From Neurospora crassa OR74A (Eukaryota; Ascomycota; Sordariomycetes; Sordariales; Sordariaceae), in contig NC_026506.1 in the NCBI RefSeq assembly GCF_000182925.2, positions 3,410,001 to 3,474,000 on the forward strand: 64,000 nucleotides of DNA. The letters are read 5' to 3'. The notes under the pieces were generated by a model. The model was not told the origin of the DNA. It was given only the letters and a program-made list of their open reading frames with translations, and did no database searches. A program made the position numbers and the translations under genes. Numbering within the stretch: the first letter of the stretch is position 1; each line of letters starts with the position of its first letter. Shown piece by piece: positions 11,602-20,900 of this stretch.

Positions 11602-13407
11602 ATGATGGATTCCGACTCAGCTCTCGACTCCGACGTTGAAGTCGACGTGGTCATAGTCGGCGCTGGCCTAAGCGGCTTAAGAGCAGCTGTCGAACTGCAC
11701 AAAGCAGGCCTCGCAATCGCTGTCCTCGAAGAGAGCAACCGTGTCGGTGGTCAGTGTTGCACGACTTTTGCTCGTCATACGACCAGGATCACGTCCATAG
11801 GCGACACCCACACCGAGATGCTCTCTCTAGCCAAGGACTGCAAGATCGACCTCACCAAGCAGCACAAGGAGGGACTGGACCTCCAACAGCGTTATGACGG
11901 TTTTCAAGACAGCCCCCAAGTTTCCGAAACCATCCCGGCGCTTGAAACAGCCGTTTGGCCGCCTCAAGAGTACCAACTTTCCTTCAGGTCACTGATCGAA
12001 GACCCCGCAATCCAGAAGTTCTACCGCCGCATCTCCGATCTCTCTGAAACCTGGCATGGCCCCGACGCCTTGTTCCTTGACGCGGTCTCCTTCCTCGAGC
12101 TCGTGGAAGCTAATTTCTTCCACAGCAAGGCGGTCCAGCAGGAAGCCCACTTTCTCACCCGTTATCTCCTCAGCGTTGACCCCGCCCGCGTCTCGGCTCT
12201 CTACGTCCTCGACCACATCGCCTCCGGCGGCGGGCTTGCCAACCTCTACTTCCACCCTGACTCCCCTGGAGGCGGCGCCCACCATTTCCGCGTCCCACAG
12301 GGACCGCGAGCGTTCATCACCAAGCTGGTCGACCTTCTTCCCGAGGGATGCATCCATCTCTCCACCATGGCCACCAAAATCACCCAACAAACCACCCCCA
12401 TTAGTAAGATTTACTACCCCTCACACCCATGCAAAGTCGAAACCTCCCCTCCCGTCGATAGCGACTCCACCGCGAGCACCACCGCGAGCACCACCACGAA
12501 AACCTTCTACGCCAAAAAGGTCCTCCTCGCCACACCCCCGGCACTATACTCCCCTTGTTGGTCCCACCTCCCCGAAGTCCTTACCTTCCACCCGCCTCTG
12601 CCTCCCCACAAGCTCGCCTCCATCAACCGCCACAGCGGCGAGTACAATAATTACGGCATCTTCACCACCGTGACCTTCTATTTTTCCCAGCCCTGGTGGC
12701 GCGAGGCCGGGCTGTCGGGATCCATGGACTGCCGGGTTACTCGGGATCTAGACGGACCGATTTCGTGGGTGAGGGACACGAGTGAGGATAAAGGTGGTGG
12801 CAAGATAAACACAAACAAGAAGGTGTGGAGTTTAACCTGCTGGTGCGCAGGCGAGAACGCGTATGAAGTCTGGAAATGGTATGACAAGACCTACCCGGTG
12901 GATGATGAAAAGCCAGAGGAGATTAAGGGTGGCTGGAAGGCGAGTCCGGTGTGGATGCATTTGCTGAGAGTGTTCAAGGAGCGGATGGATGCCCTGGAGA
13001 TGGAGATTCCGTTGCCGGGGGAAGGGTTCTCAGATTCGGAGGAGGAGGAGGAAAAAGAGAATGAGATGGAAGAAGGTGCGGAGCCGCCGTCTGTGTACCT
13101 TTTCAGGAAATGGACTGGGCTGTGCTTTACGCCCCCGAGGGCATTGCCGAGCAATGGGGAAGAATTGGAAGAGCTGTTGAGGACGTGGAAGTATGATGGG
13201 CCGGGAAAGGGAGATGCGACGTTCAGAGAGCCGTTCAGTAATGTTCATTTTGCGGGCACAGAGACGGCAGAGGAGTGGAGGGGGTTCATGGAAGGAGCGG
13301 CGAGGAGTGGGTTGAGGGGAGCGAAGGAGATTATTCAGGCGTTGGAGAAGGGAAATCTCAAGGACGGAGAGGGTGGAAAAAACAAGATGTTGAAAGCGCT
13401 CTTGTAG
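11602..13407 (+). CDS. Flavin-containing amine oxidase (MAO-like)
   Basis: A single uninterrupted frame of 601 residues. Near the N-terminus (about residues 15-45) it has a Rossmann FAD-binding segment reading VVIVGAGLSGLRAA with the GxGxxG glycines at 20, 22 and 25, followed by an EESNRVGGQ motif. The C-terminus carries HFAGTETAEEWRGFMEGA, the second FAD contact of monoamine oxidases. The family oxidises primary or secondary amines to aldehydes with release of H2O2 and ammonia. The segment after the first glycine motif lacks the usual GGR and LGxxW residues, so substrate range is open. A Glu-rich, low-complexity insert lies at about 475-493 (SDSEEEEEKENEMEEG). There is no signal peptide. The residue corresponding to the covalent flavin cysteine cannot be assigned safely. 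This is the first gene after the RIP-affected block and its codon use looks normal. Confidence 0.85.
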   Translation: MMDSDSALDSDVEVDVVIVGAGLSGLRAAVELHKAGLAIAVLEESNRVGGQCCTTFARHTTRITSIGDTHTEMLSLAKDCKIDLTKQHKEGLDLQQRYDGFQDSPQVSETIPALETAVWPPQEYQLSFRSLIEDPAIQKFYRRISDLSETWHGPDALFLDAVSFLELVEANFFHSKAVQQEAHFLTRYLLSVDPARVSALYVLDHIASGGGLANLYFHPDSPGGGAHHFRVPQGPRAFITKLVDLLPEGCIHLSTMATKITQQTTPISKIYYPSHPCKVETSPPVDSDSTASTTASTTTKTFYAKKVLLATPPALYSPCWSHLPEVLTFHPPLPPHKLASINRHSGEYNNYGIFTTVTFYFSQPWWREAGLSGSMDCRVTRDLDGPISWVRDTSEDKGGGKINTNKKVWSLTCWCAGENAYEVWKWYDKTYPVDDEKPEEIKGGWKASPVWMHLLRVFKERMDALEMEIPLPGEGFSDSEEEEEKENEMEEGAEPPSVYLFRKWTGLCFTPPRALPSNGEELEELLRTWKYDGPGKGDATFREPFSNVHFAGTETAEEWRGFMEGAARSGLRGAKEIIQALEKGNLKDGEGGKNKMLKALL

Positions 13408-14112
13408 GTGAGGATATGAGTGAGAAAGTTGGAGGAATGGTGAGGTATGGGGGGAAGAAAACGCGGCAAACAGGATCGATGATGAGAAGTGACGAGCCGC
13501 CTACAACAGTGAGTGCCCACTACTGGTAGCTCGAGCGGAGTAGAGAGACAACTGGATAGCCTAGAGAGGAGCATCAGGATAAAAGCAAGAAGAGAGAATT
13601 GGAGCATACAGAAGGTCGGAAGTTGTGATGCATGGCATGATGCGAAAAGTGAAGTCGTGACAATGGTGACGGCGGTGACGGCGGTGAGTGGCGTATCCAG
13701 CGAAACTGAGGGACAGCCGCATATATCTGGACATCAAAAAGAGACTGAATAAATAGTAGAAGCAAGATGGCAAGATACAGGAAGAAAGGTAGAACGCTGG
13801 ATCTTTTGGAAATCAAGTTTGATATTGCGAACTCGGGCTGGCAACCACCAACTCTCCGTCATGGGACCACCGGGAGTGCGGGGTAGTTTGTGCCCCGACA
13901 AGTAAGCGCACCGCCGCGGCGCCGGAGAGATCCGATCCGTAGCCGGTGCCCGGGGTCTTCGAGTCGGGAAGCAAACATCGGAAATGACTCGTAAACTACA
14001 ACAATGCAACAAAACGGCCGCAGTAGAAAAACAAAAACATCACCACCATCATCTGTTATGATCACGCTCTTGAAGGCTCAAAACACAGCCAAAAAAAAAA
14101 TCACAAAAATGA
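13408..14112. other. Intergenic between amine oxidase and tRNA-Leu
   Basis: No gene is recognised. It includes a short direct repeat at about 13668-13684 (gtgacggcggtgacggcgg) and the 3' region of the amine oxidase. Confidence 0.6.
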
Positions 14113-14221
14113 TGCCGAAAGTGGGGTTCGAACCCACGCTCTCTCGCGAGAACTTGAAGACCTTAAGATTGGAGAAAATCAAACTTAAGTCAAGCGCCTT
14201 AGACCACTCGGCCATTTCGGC
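14113..14221 (-). tRNA. tRNA-Leu (anticodon UAA) with a 25-nt intron
   Basis: On the minus strand the acceptor stem GCCGAAA pairs with TTTCGGC, followed by discriminator A. The D-arm reads GGCCGAGTGGTCTAAGGC. The anticodon stem CTTGA pairs with TCAAG around a loop containing TAA. The T-arm reads GTGGG-TTCGAAC-CCCAC. A long variable arm (TCTCGCGAGA) is typical of class II Leu tRNAs. The canonical nuclear tRNA intron at 14159-14183 follows position 37 and contains CTTAAG, which can pair with the anticodon region. Mature length is 84 nt. Confidence 0.95.
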
Positions 14222-15872
14222 AGTAAATTGTATCAAATTGCGCTCAATGCTGGGGCTATGTATGCCACAGATATCCGAGCTGTTTGCACATTTCAGACAT
14301 CACGACCGTCTTCCAAAATACCTGACGACATTACTATCCTGACATTTTATTTTCAATTCGGCTGATCTGTTGCTGAACCTTTTGTTCCTATTTTATTTTA
14401 GTTGGTTGTCGGAATTTTCTAGAGGTATATTGCGCGTTGCGTTCCACTGTCTGTTGCCTCCCATGTTCGCACCCTTTTCTTGGGCTTGACGATAGTTTCA
14501 CAGCATGTCGACGTTTTAGTTTGTACTAAACTGAATGTCTTCTAATTTATCTGAGTATTCTACCAGTCGCACCTTAAATAGCGATTGTTATAAGTGTCTT
14601 GTATTCCCAGATACCAGCGCTCACAACAGTCACCCTTGCCTTCAAGTGCTCGCTCTCAAGGCACCTCATCAGCATGGACGCTGCGCTTCTCCAACACCGT
14701 GCAGGGCGCACACATCATAAAGGTGCCCTGGCTTCCTGCATCTGTCACAGAGGTCGTTAAGACACACAGTTCCTTTCTACGCCTGCAGCCTCCCAAACCA
14801 AAAGAACAAAAGACAGCATTGGATGCATTTATGACTGGAACATCGCGACACATTTCACACGTTATCAAAGTATGCGTTTTCGAGAATGATATCCCATTAT
14901 GAATAAGGAATAATCAGTTTGTTTGTTGGGAGAAATATACAACGGAAAGTAAATAAAGGGTAGGTAGATACAGTAAAGAAGAGGAAAAAAAAAAAAAAAA
15001 ACCAAAGCAGAGAAAAGCCGGCGATCTGCTCCTATCAGAGCTCCTCCTCCCTTCATGGTCAAAATAAGTTATGTACGGTACCCAATGATAATCCCGATTC
15101 CTTCCTTCTATTCCTACTCCCAGGGCAGACCCGTAGTGGTAGGGGTATCCATAGGTAGCTACATCCTGCCTGCCTGCCTACCTAGTTTTTCCGGAAGTAA
15201 CCCGACCCAACCCTCGCATTCATCGTCAAGTGCCCGTTGTTCTTCCAACCATCTTCAACGGGGGAGTTCTTGTTACCGTCACTCATCCCCCCCTGCGCTT
15301 CTTCTCGTTCTCTTGTGGAATTTTGTTCCAATCCATGCAGGCAAGCCATTTCTCAGCTCCTTTGCACGATATACTCGTATACCCCACTCATTGTCCTCGC
15401 CCCTCTCTCTTCCTGCCTTTATTGCGGGTTAGGTAGTCATATCATTATCATTATCATTCACTCTCCTCATTCTTCGTTCCCCTTCTTTTCATGTTTGTGG
15501 TCGTGGTTATCTCCAGTTTGCTTGGCTTTTCGTTGCGCTTTCTCCTGGCTTCTGGTCTCTTGGCTTCTGAGCGGGGGAGTAACTTTATCGAAGTAGACTG
15601 TTCCAGGTTGTGCTTCGTGTTGCCTTCCATCTGTGGTTGTTGTCGTCGAGGAGGACCCTGAACCTGGGGGGAGTCTTGGTTCTTTTTTTTTTTTTTTTTT
15701 TTTTTTTTCCCTGATCCTCCCTCTTCTTGAGCTTCGACTCAACTCAGGTCTGCAGTCATCGTCTTCACTGTTGTACCATAGAAAACCACCATCCCCTCCC
15801 CACCCCAGCCCCCCATCTTCACCCCCCAGCTTATTTGTTCCCAGCCTATTTTCTTTCACCAACTCCATCCCC
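14222..15872. other. Intergenic between tRNA-Leu and the AA11 gene
   Basis: No gene is supported. The right part must hold the 3' untranslated region of the minus-strand AA11 gene. It includes a 26-nt T run at 15683-15708 and pyrimidine-rich stretches. The open frames here (for example 15055-15432, plus) are low-complexity and lack family features. Confidence 0.6.
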
Positions 15873-17351
15873 TCACACCTTCGCCGTAGGCCTCATCGGC
15901 GCATTCGGCGTCGCCTTTGTCCTCGTCACCGGAATAATCACCAGCGGGTCATCATCACTTTCCGCCGACATCTCCAGCGTCAATTCCTTTTCAGGCGCCT
16001 GTCTCGTCCACGGGTTATACTTGTCCCCCTTGATCGTACACCGCGTACCGGCCGGCACATGCATGGCGCCCGTCCACCTCCCCGAGGCGCAGCGGTAGTA
16101 AACAAACCCATAGTTTTGGTTGCGAGGCAGGTGGCAGATGTACCACCCGTCTTGGTAGGCGGGGCAGGCGCCGACGGGCGGGACGGTTTCGGGGAGGGTG
16201 CCGTCTGATCTCTTTTCGACGATGATGGATTGGGAGATAGGGGAGACAGGGATGGTGGAGGTTGAGAGGGTTGAAGCTGAAGGGGGAATGGTGTTGGAAG
16301 TATATGTAGGGGGTGTAGTTGCGATGACAGCTCCAAGGGAGACAGATGGCTTGGTGATACCTCGAGAGACACCAGCTGGGAATGATGTGCTCCCGTTTAT
16401 GGTGACTTCAGGCGCGCCAGTCACAGAGACAGTTGCAGGAAAAGCGGCCGTACCCGTAGCTCCTGTCTCGATCAGGTGAGTCACGGTCCCGTTGGCAACG
16501 GAATACGGAGCCGGAGCCGGAGTTGGAGTCGCCGCCGCTTCTCTACCAATGGTACTTCCAAGGGCACCACCAGTCGGCTTCTGACACCCCTGTCCCGTGG
16601 GCGCAGCAAACGCATCAGTCGCTCCATTCGCCTTCTCCACGTTCTGCCCCGGATTAGGAAACAGGATATCTTTATTCTCGGGGGTACCACACCCATTATC
16701 AAGATTCGCCACAAGGATATCCGGCAAGCTTTCAAACGTCTCTTTTGCTCCCGGCTTCTCCTCGCCCGTCAGCTGCACGGGCCCGCACGCCATGTACATC
16801 TCGCGGTACCCCATCTTGTTGAACCACGTCCAGGCGATGGTGCCGTTGCCCGCGGGGATGTCGTCGGGGATGCTGTACTCGTAGGAATCCGGGTTGACTT
16901 GGACGGCGCTGGCGCCGGGCCGGTTGCCGCCTTCGTTGCGGGCGATGCAGCCGCCTTCGATGGATTTTATGACCTTGAATTTGCTCTGCGGCGTGGGCGG
17001 GTTGTCGTACGTGATGGAGATTTGGCAGGAGCCTCCGCCGTGGACGGCGGTTCCGATGAGTCGGAGAGGCTGTTTGGAGCCGAGGGGAAACACGTTGTAG
17101 CCGGAGGAGGGCAGTTGGAGACTGTTTGCGCCCGCACCGCCGCCGCCGTAATGGCAGGGGAAGGAGGCGCCGTTTATGGGACCGTTGCCTTGTTGAGGGG
17201 ATGCGTAGGGAATGGGGAATGTCATCATAGCATGGGAGGCGACGAGGGGGGTGAGTGTGGTGAGGAGGAGGAGGAGGAAGAGGAAGGCAGAGACCTGCCT
17301 TGGTGCTGCTGCTGCTGCTCCGGCTGGGGCGAAGGGTGTGAAGGGTATCAT
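15873..17351 (-). CDS. AA11-type lytic polysaccharide monooxygenase with C-terminal Cys module
   Basis: The start is placed at the ATG ending at 17351 because it opens a signal peptide (hydrophobic core at about 20-36) that would be cut after Ser39. This exposes His40 as the N-terminal copper-brace histidine (S|HAMMTFPIPY). The frame is open 37 codons further upstream, but that stretch would bury the signal. The second copper histidine is His104 in HGGGSCQ. The AWTWFNKMGYREMYMACGP segment near residue 180 is typical of AA11 enzymes. This family oxidatively cleaves chitin using copper, a reductant and O2/H2O2. A Thr/Ser/Pro-rich linker (about 265-405) leads to a C-terminal Cys module (CPAYQDGWYIC ... 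CASGRWTGAMHVPAGTRC) resembling the X278-type domain reported in AA11 proteins. There is no intron. Length is 492 residues. Confidence 0.9.
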   Translation of the reverse strand: MIPFTPFAPAGAAAAAPRQVSAFLFLLLLLTTLTPLVASHAMMTFPIPYASPQQGNGPINGASFPCHYGGGGAGANSLQLPSSGYNVFPLGSKQPLRLIGTAVHGGGSCQISITYDNPPTPQSKFKVIKSIEGGCIARNEGGNRPGASAVQVNPDSYEYSIPDDIPAGNGTIAWTWFNKMGYREMYMACGPVQLTGEEKPGAKETFESLPDILVANLDNGCGTPENKDILFPNPGQNVEKANGATDAFAAPTGQGCQKPTGGALGSTIGREAAATPTPAPAPYSVANGTVTHLIETGATGTAAFPATVSVTGAPEVTINGSTSFPAGVSRGITKPSVSLGAVIATTPPTYTSNTIPPSASTLSTSTIPVSPISQSIIVEKRSDGTLPETVPPVGACPAYQDGWYICHLPRNQNYGFVYYRCASGRWTGAMHVPAGTRCTIKGDKYNPWTRQAPEKELTLEMSAESDDDPLVIIPVTRTKATPNAPMRPTAKV

Positions 17352-18524
17352 GTTTGCTCTCGTAGCCAGACTTTGATTATCAAGTGTCTGTCTGACGAGT
17401 GTCGAGACTCGAGATGGAAAAGTTCTTGGCGGAAGAAGACTCAAGAACCAACGAACTGGCATTCGTTGTTTGTTCGAATAAAAGGAGGGAAATGAATATG
17501 AAGCAGGAAAAGACGAGGGAGATACTCGAGATCAAGGAGTTTCAGCAAAGTTATTTCATTCGATGCAACTCAGCAGTCCGTGATGAACAGTGCAGTTGCT
17601 CTCCCGCAATCATGTCCCATGGTCTATTAGTACCCGCTTCTTTGTACCTGAAAGCCACGAGTCATTGTTCAATGCCCATTGTGCACGGCTGGGTCATTCA
17701 AAGGCTTGTTACATGGACGCGGAATGGCGGAAAGTTCCATTGTCAGTCTGTCGAGGGTCAAAGGGGGGGGTTGCTTTGTTACCACGAGGCGATAGGCGGG
17801 TCGAGTCGGTTGAGGTCAATGGTAGACGACAGGCTCAAGGTCTAGTCCAACACGTGCTGCTGACTGTGGAAGACATCGAGATCTTGCTGTGTTGTAACCT
17901 CATCGTACAGAGTCGGAAGCGGGATGTAACAATACTGGTGATTTGACTCGTGATATAAATGGGAGATGTATGGCCAGGCGGGAAGGGTGTATGGATGTAC
18001 TGACCTAAGCCCGGATTCAGATGATCCCCCCCCCCCCCTGGCTGAAGATACATGACACTCCACTGTTGTTCATCCATCAAAGTAGAAACAAAGCGGTGAA
18101 ACAAGTGAATGGAAGTGTAAATGCTTTTTCAATCCTGGAATGCACTGAAACATACAGAAAATCGTCTTCCCCCTGGGACGGAGCCAAATTCCCGGTGAGA
18201 CAATGAAGCGGCCACGAATCCACCTTGCTCCATGAGGCCCACTTTTCCCGGGCGTTTTTCCCGGCAATCTCCGCTCTCGTTACTGTACCGGCCTCGATGT
18301 GGGCCCATGGACCCGGATCTTGGGTGAGTGCGCTTCAACTCTTGTAGTTGAAGGCATGGGCGCTACATGTATACAATGGCTGAACGGAAACTCACCATCA
18401 GAGGGATAATAGTTGACTGACTGAATCATCACCCCTACCTCCCAACTCCTAACAACACTTCACAATACACCGCTACGGCACAATTAAACATCTCCACGCC
18501 CTTCACTCCATCTAGACCATCACT
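17352..18524. other. Intergenic, promoter side of the AA11 gene
   Basis: It lies between the AA11 start and the end of the serine hydrolase, both on the minus strand. It should contain the AA11 promoter. An 11-nt C run occurs near 18028-18038. Open frames here (for example 17399-17845, plus) show no family features. Confidence 0.6.
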
Positions 18525-20900
18525 CTAGATCCAAGTCCCCTTCTCCTTTACTCGACGCCAAAAGTACGGGTTCGTATCTCCTTGTTCCTGTGGAGTCTTA
18601 TCCCTCGCAAAGTTCCATTCAAACCCCTTCCACTCCCCTGCCATCGTCTCCCGCTTAAACACCACCACAAAGTCCTCCACCTTCAACCTATTTGTCCCTC
18701 CGACTCCGCTCGGTATCAGCTCTGCCATCGGTTGGGCAAAAGTCATTGTCTTTTCCAGCCCTTCATTGTCTTGTACCATTTCATGCAGTTCGCGTAGCAA
18801 GTACCCGTATCCGGTACCGTAAAGTCGCAGGATCAGACCCCTTTTCCCTCCAGTGATGGTGATAAAGACATCCTGGGTGAGTTCGTATCTGCCTTGGAAC
18901 CTTTCAAGTTCTGTTTTGCCCGTGTCTCCTGGAGGTGATACCACCACTTCACGAAACCGCGAAGCAAGTGTGTGTTCGTACTTCGCCAAATCGTAAAGAT
19001 AGTCGATTTGTATTGCCCTAGCCATCCTTTTCGTGTCTTCGCAAGTCCTTCTCACAGTCTTGATGACAGATCCTGTATCGTGGCGGGAATCGGAATCTGA
19101 TTCGGCGAGAAACAAACACTCGGCCAACAACATCCCGCTCAGGTTCGCAGCGTCGAGCAAGAACCCCCTCGTATTGCAGAGTACTACCACGGCTGTTTCG
19201 CGGTCGGGAAGCAACCAGCAGAAAGACGTAGCGCCGACCATGTTACCGCCGTGGTAGAGGGCGAGGTGCTTGTTGTCCTTCTCAGGCTCGGCGACGGGGG
19301 GCTTTTGGATTTCCGTGTTGAGATTGGGGACATTGAGGTCAGGGTTTGTAACGAAAAAGGTATAATCCAGGTTATCCCCATGGACCTTGCTGTTAATAGC
19401 GCTCTCTAATCGTCTGGCATTGTCGCCATCTGCGCCTGGCCATCGTGGTTTTGGTGAGGCATTCCGCTCTCCGGGGGTCATGGGCACGGTGACGGTGTTC
19501 CAACCGCCGGAGTAGGTGCATGTGTTACTGAATGGATTAGGAGACAACCTTCTCTCCATATGAGAGAAGAGATGGTTTATACCTCGCTCGAGAGGGGAGC
19601 TGAGGTGGTCTTGATATGAGAGAAGCTTGCTGTTTTGCTGCTGTTGTCTTTGGTTGCAAACATCCATAATCTTGCTGTAGAGCTTGAGAAGATCAGAGGT
19701 CGTAGACATGATGCCTGCTGCCGCAGCGACCGGCGGTGGTCCCACAGGACCGGCTCCCGAAGCCTGGGACGGGAGAATTTCGACAGATTGTGGAATGTGG
19801 CCGTAGTGTCTGTCGAAGCATTCTGCAATCTTAGTTCTGCAGACCACCCCGTGTGCATCTGTGCATTGCAGAAGTTCCGGCATGACCCCCGTCACCTGAA
19901 CCGAATGTGCCTTGGCAAAGATCTGGGGCTTGCCATTTCTCTCAGCTTCTGTCAACCCAACGAAGGTGTCGTGCATTCCGAGTGGCTCAAAAACCTTTTC
20001 ACGGACAAATTCCGTCCATGAATACCCAGTCTTTCTTTTGATAAGTATAGCCAATAGGGCAAAACACTCGTTCGAGTAATTCCGGTTGTAGACAAACCCC
20101 TCTTGAGACGTGTAAGTATCGTTTGCTGGGAGGTGTTGGAGCAGGGAGGTGACAGGGTCTATGGTCTTCCATGGAATCTCGCCATTGGGGCTTTCCCACA
20201 GATTCGTCATCCATTGAAACGAGGAACGAAGGTCTAAAAGGTCACCAATGGTGAGCTCCTGGTTGGTGTATGTCTTTAGTATACCGGGACTGCCTTCAAG
20301 CTCTGACAGGACTGCTGACACTGGGGTGTCGAACTTGAGCTGGTATCTCGAAAAGTCATCCATCATAATCCCCACTGCCGTAGAAATAATTGGTTTCGAC
20401 ATTGATGAGATGAGGTAGACAGTATCCTTCTCCGGAAGCGTGGCGATTTCCAGACCCTGAGTCCCCAGATTGACAAAATGTTGCTGGCCATGGCGGAGGA
20501 CCCCTATGGAAGCCCCCACAATCCCGGAATCTTGCAAAAGCTTCTCGATAGTTGGCTTCGTAAGGGCCAGGATCTCCTCCACCGACAACGGTAACGAAGG
20601 TTGCTTGGGAAGAGTTGTTGAGTAACTGGTGTCGTTGATGAGGGTACTAGTCGCTGAAACCTTGGGTGAATAAGGGTTGTCGAGGGCCCGTCTAGAGATG
20701 CTATCTTGACGACGGTGTCTAGATGCTTCAGAAGCTGGTTGGTATCTGTCCGTATCCCTCTTTCCGATGACTTCCTCGTCAATACCCTCCGTACTCTCAT
20801 GGCGAAAGCCAAACGTTCGTGAAACAACCAGTTTTGTAGCAGCCATGCATTCACCAAAAACTTCGTCGGCAACGCCAGAGGCACGCGACAGGAACCGCAT
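18525..20900 (-). CDS. Class C beta-lactamase-like serine hydrolase
   Basis: A single-exon frame of 791 residues. The catalytic S-x-x-K is Ser166-Met-Ser-Lys169 in YLISSMSKP. A Y-x-N triad matches Tyr275-Ser-Asn277 in NYSNECFALL. The third motif is His550-Gly-Gly in LYHGGNMVGA. So the three active-site elements of the beta-lactamase/penicillin-binding fold are present. In fungi this family covers esterases, peptidases and transacylases, some of them in polyketide pathways (LovD-like); real beta-lactam cleavage is not implied. The first 110 residues look unstructured and carry no secretion signal, so the true start could be further in. A C-terminal region after about 620 matches the extra domain often fused to these hydrolases. 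The substrate cannot be named. Confidence 0.85.
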   Translation of the reverse strand: MRFLSRASGVADEVFGECMAATKLVVSRTFGFRHESTEGIDEEVIGKRDTDRYQPASEASRHRRQDSISRRALDNPYSPKVSATSTLINDTSYSTTLPKQPSLPLSVEEILALTKPTIEKLLQDSGIVGASIGVLRHGQQHFVNLGTQGLEIATLPEKDTVYLISSMSKPIISTAVGIMMDDFSRYQLKFDTPVSAVLSELEGSPGILKTYTNQELTIGDLLDLRSSFQWMTNLWESPNGEIPWKTIDPVTSLLQHLPANDTYTSQEGFVYNRNYSNECFALLAILIKRKTGYSWTEFVREKVFEPLGMHDTFVGLTEAERNGKPQIFAKAHSVQVTGVMPELLQCTDAHGVVCRTKIAECFDRHYGHIPQSVEILPSQASGAGPVGPPPVAAAAGIMSTTSDLLKLYSKIMDVCNQRQQQQNSKLLSYQDHLSSPLERGINHLFSHMERRLSPNPFSNTCTYSGGWNTVTVPMTPGERNASPKPRWPGADGDNARRLESAINSKVHGDNLDYTFFVTNPDLNVPNLNTEIQKPPVAEPEKDNKHLALYHGGNMVGATSFCWLLPDRETAVVVLCNTRGFLLDAANLSGMLLAECLFLAESDSDSRHDTGSVIKTVRRTCEDTKRMARAIQIDYLYDLAKYEHTLASRFREVVVSPPGDTGKTELERFQGRYELTQDVFITITGGKRGLILRLYGTGYGYLLRELHEMVQDNEGLEKTMTFAQPMAELIPSGVGGTNRLKVEDFVVVFKRETMAGEWKGFEWNFARDKTPQEQGDTNPYFWRRVKEKGTWI

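Noticed and set aside
12056-12673. 205-residue plus-strand frame inside the amine oxidase
   Set aside because: It is a Ser/Pro-rich shifted-frame shadow of the GC-rich amine oxidase gene.
13860-13960. Possible 5S rRNA gene, since Neurospora disperses these
   Set aside because: The sequence does not match the 5S internal control region that I know; no 5S gene was recognised anywhere in the window.
16476-17495. 339-residue plus-strand frame opposite the AA11 gene
   Set aside because: It is antisense to a protein with a signal peptide and copper-brace motifs; its own sequence is Arg/Gly-rich and has no family features.
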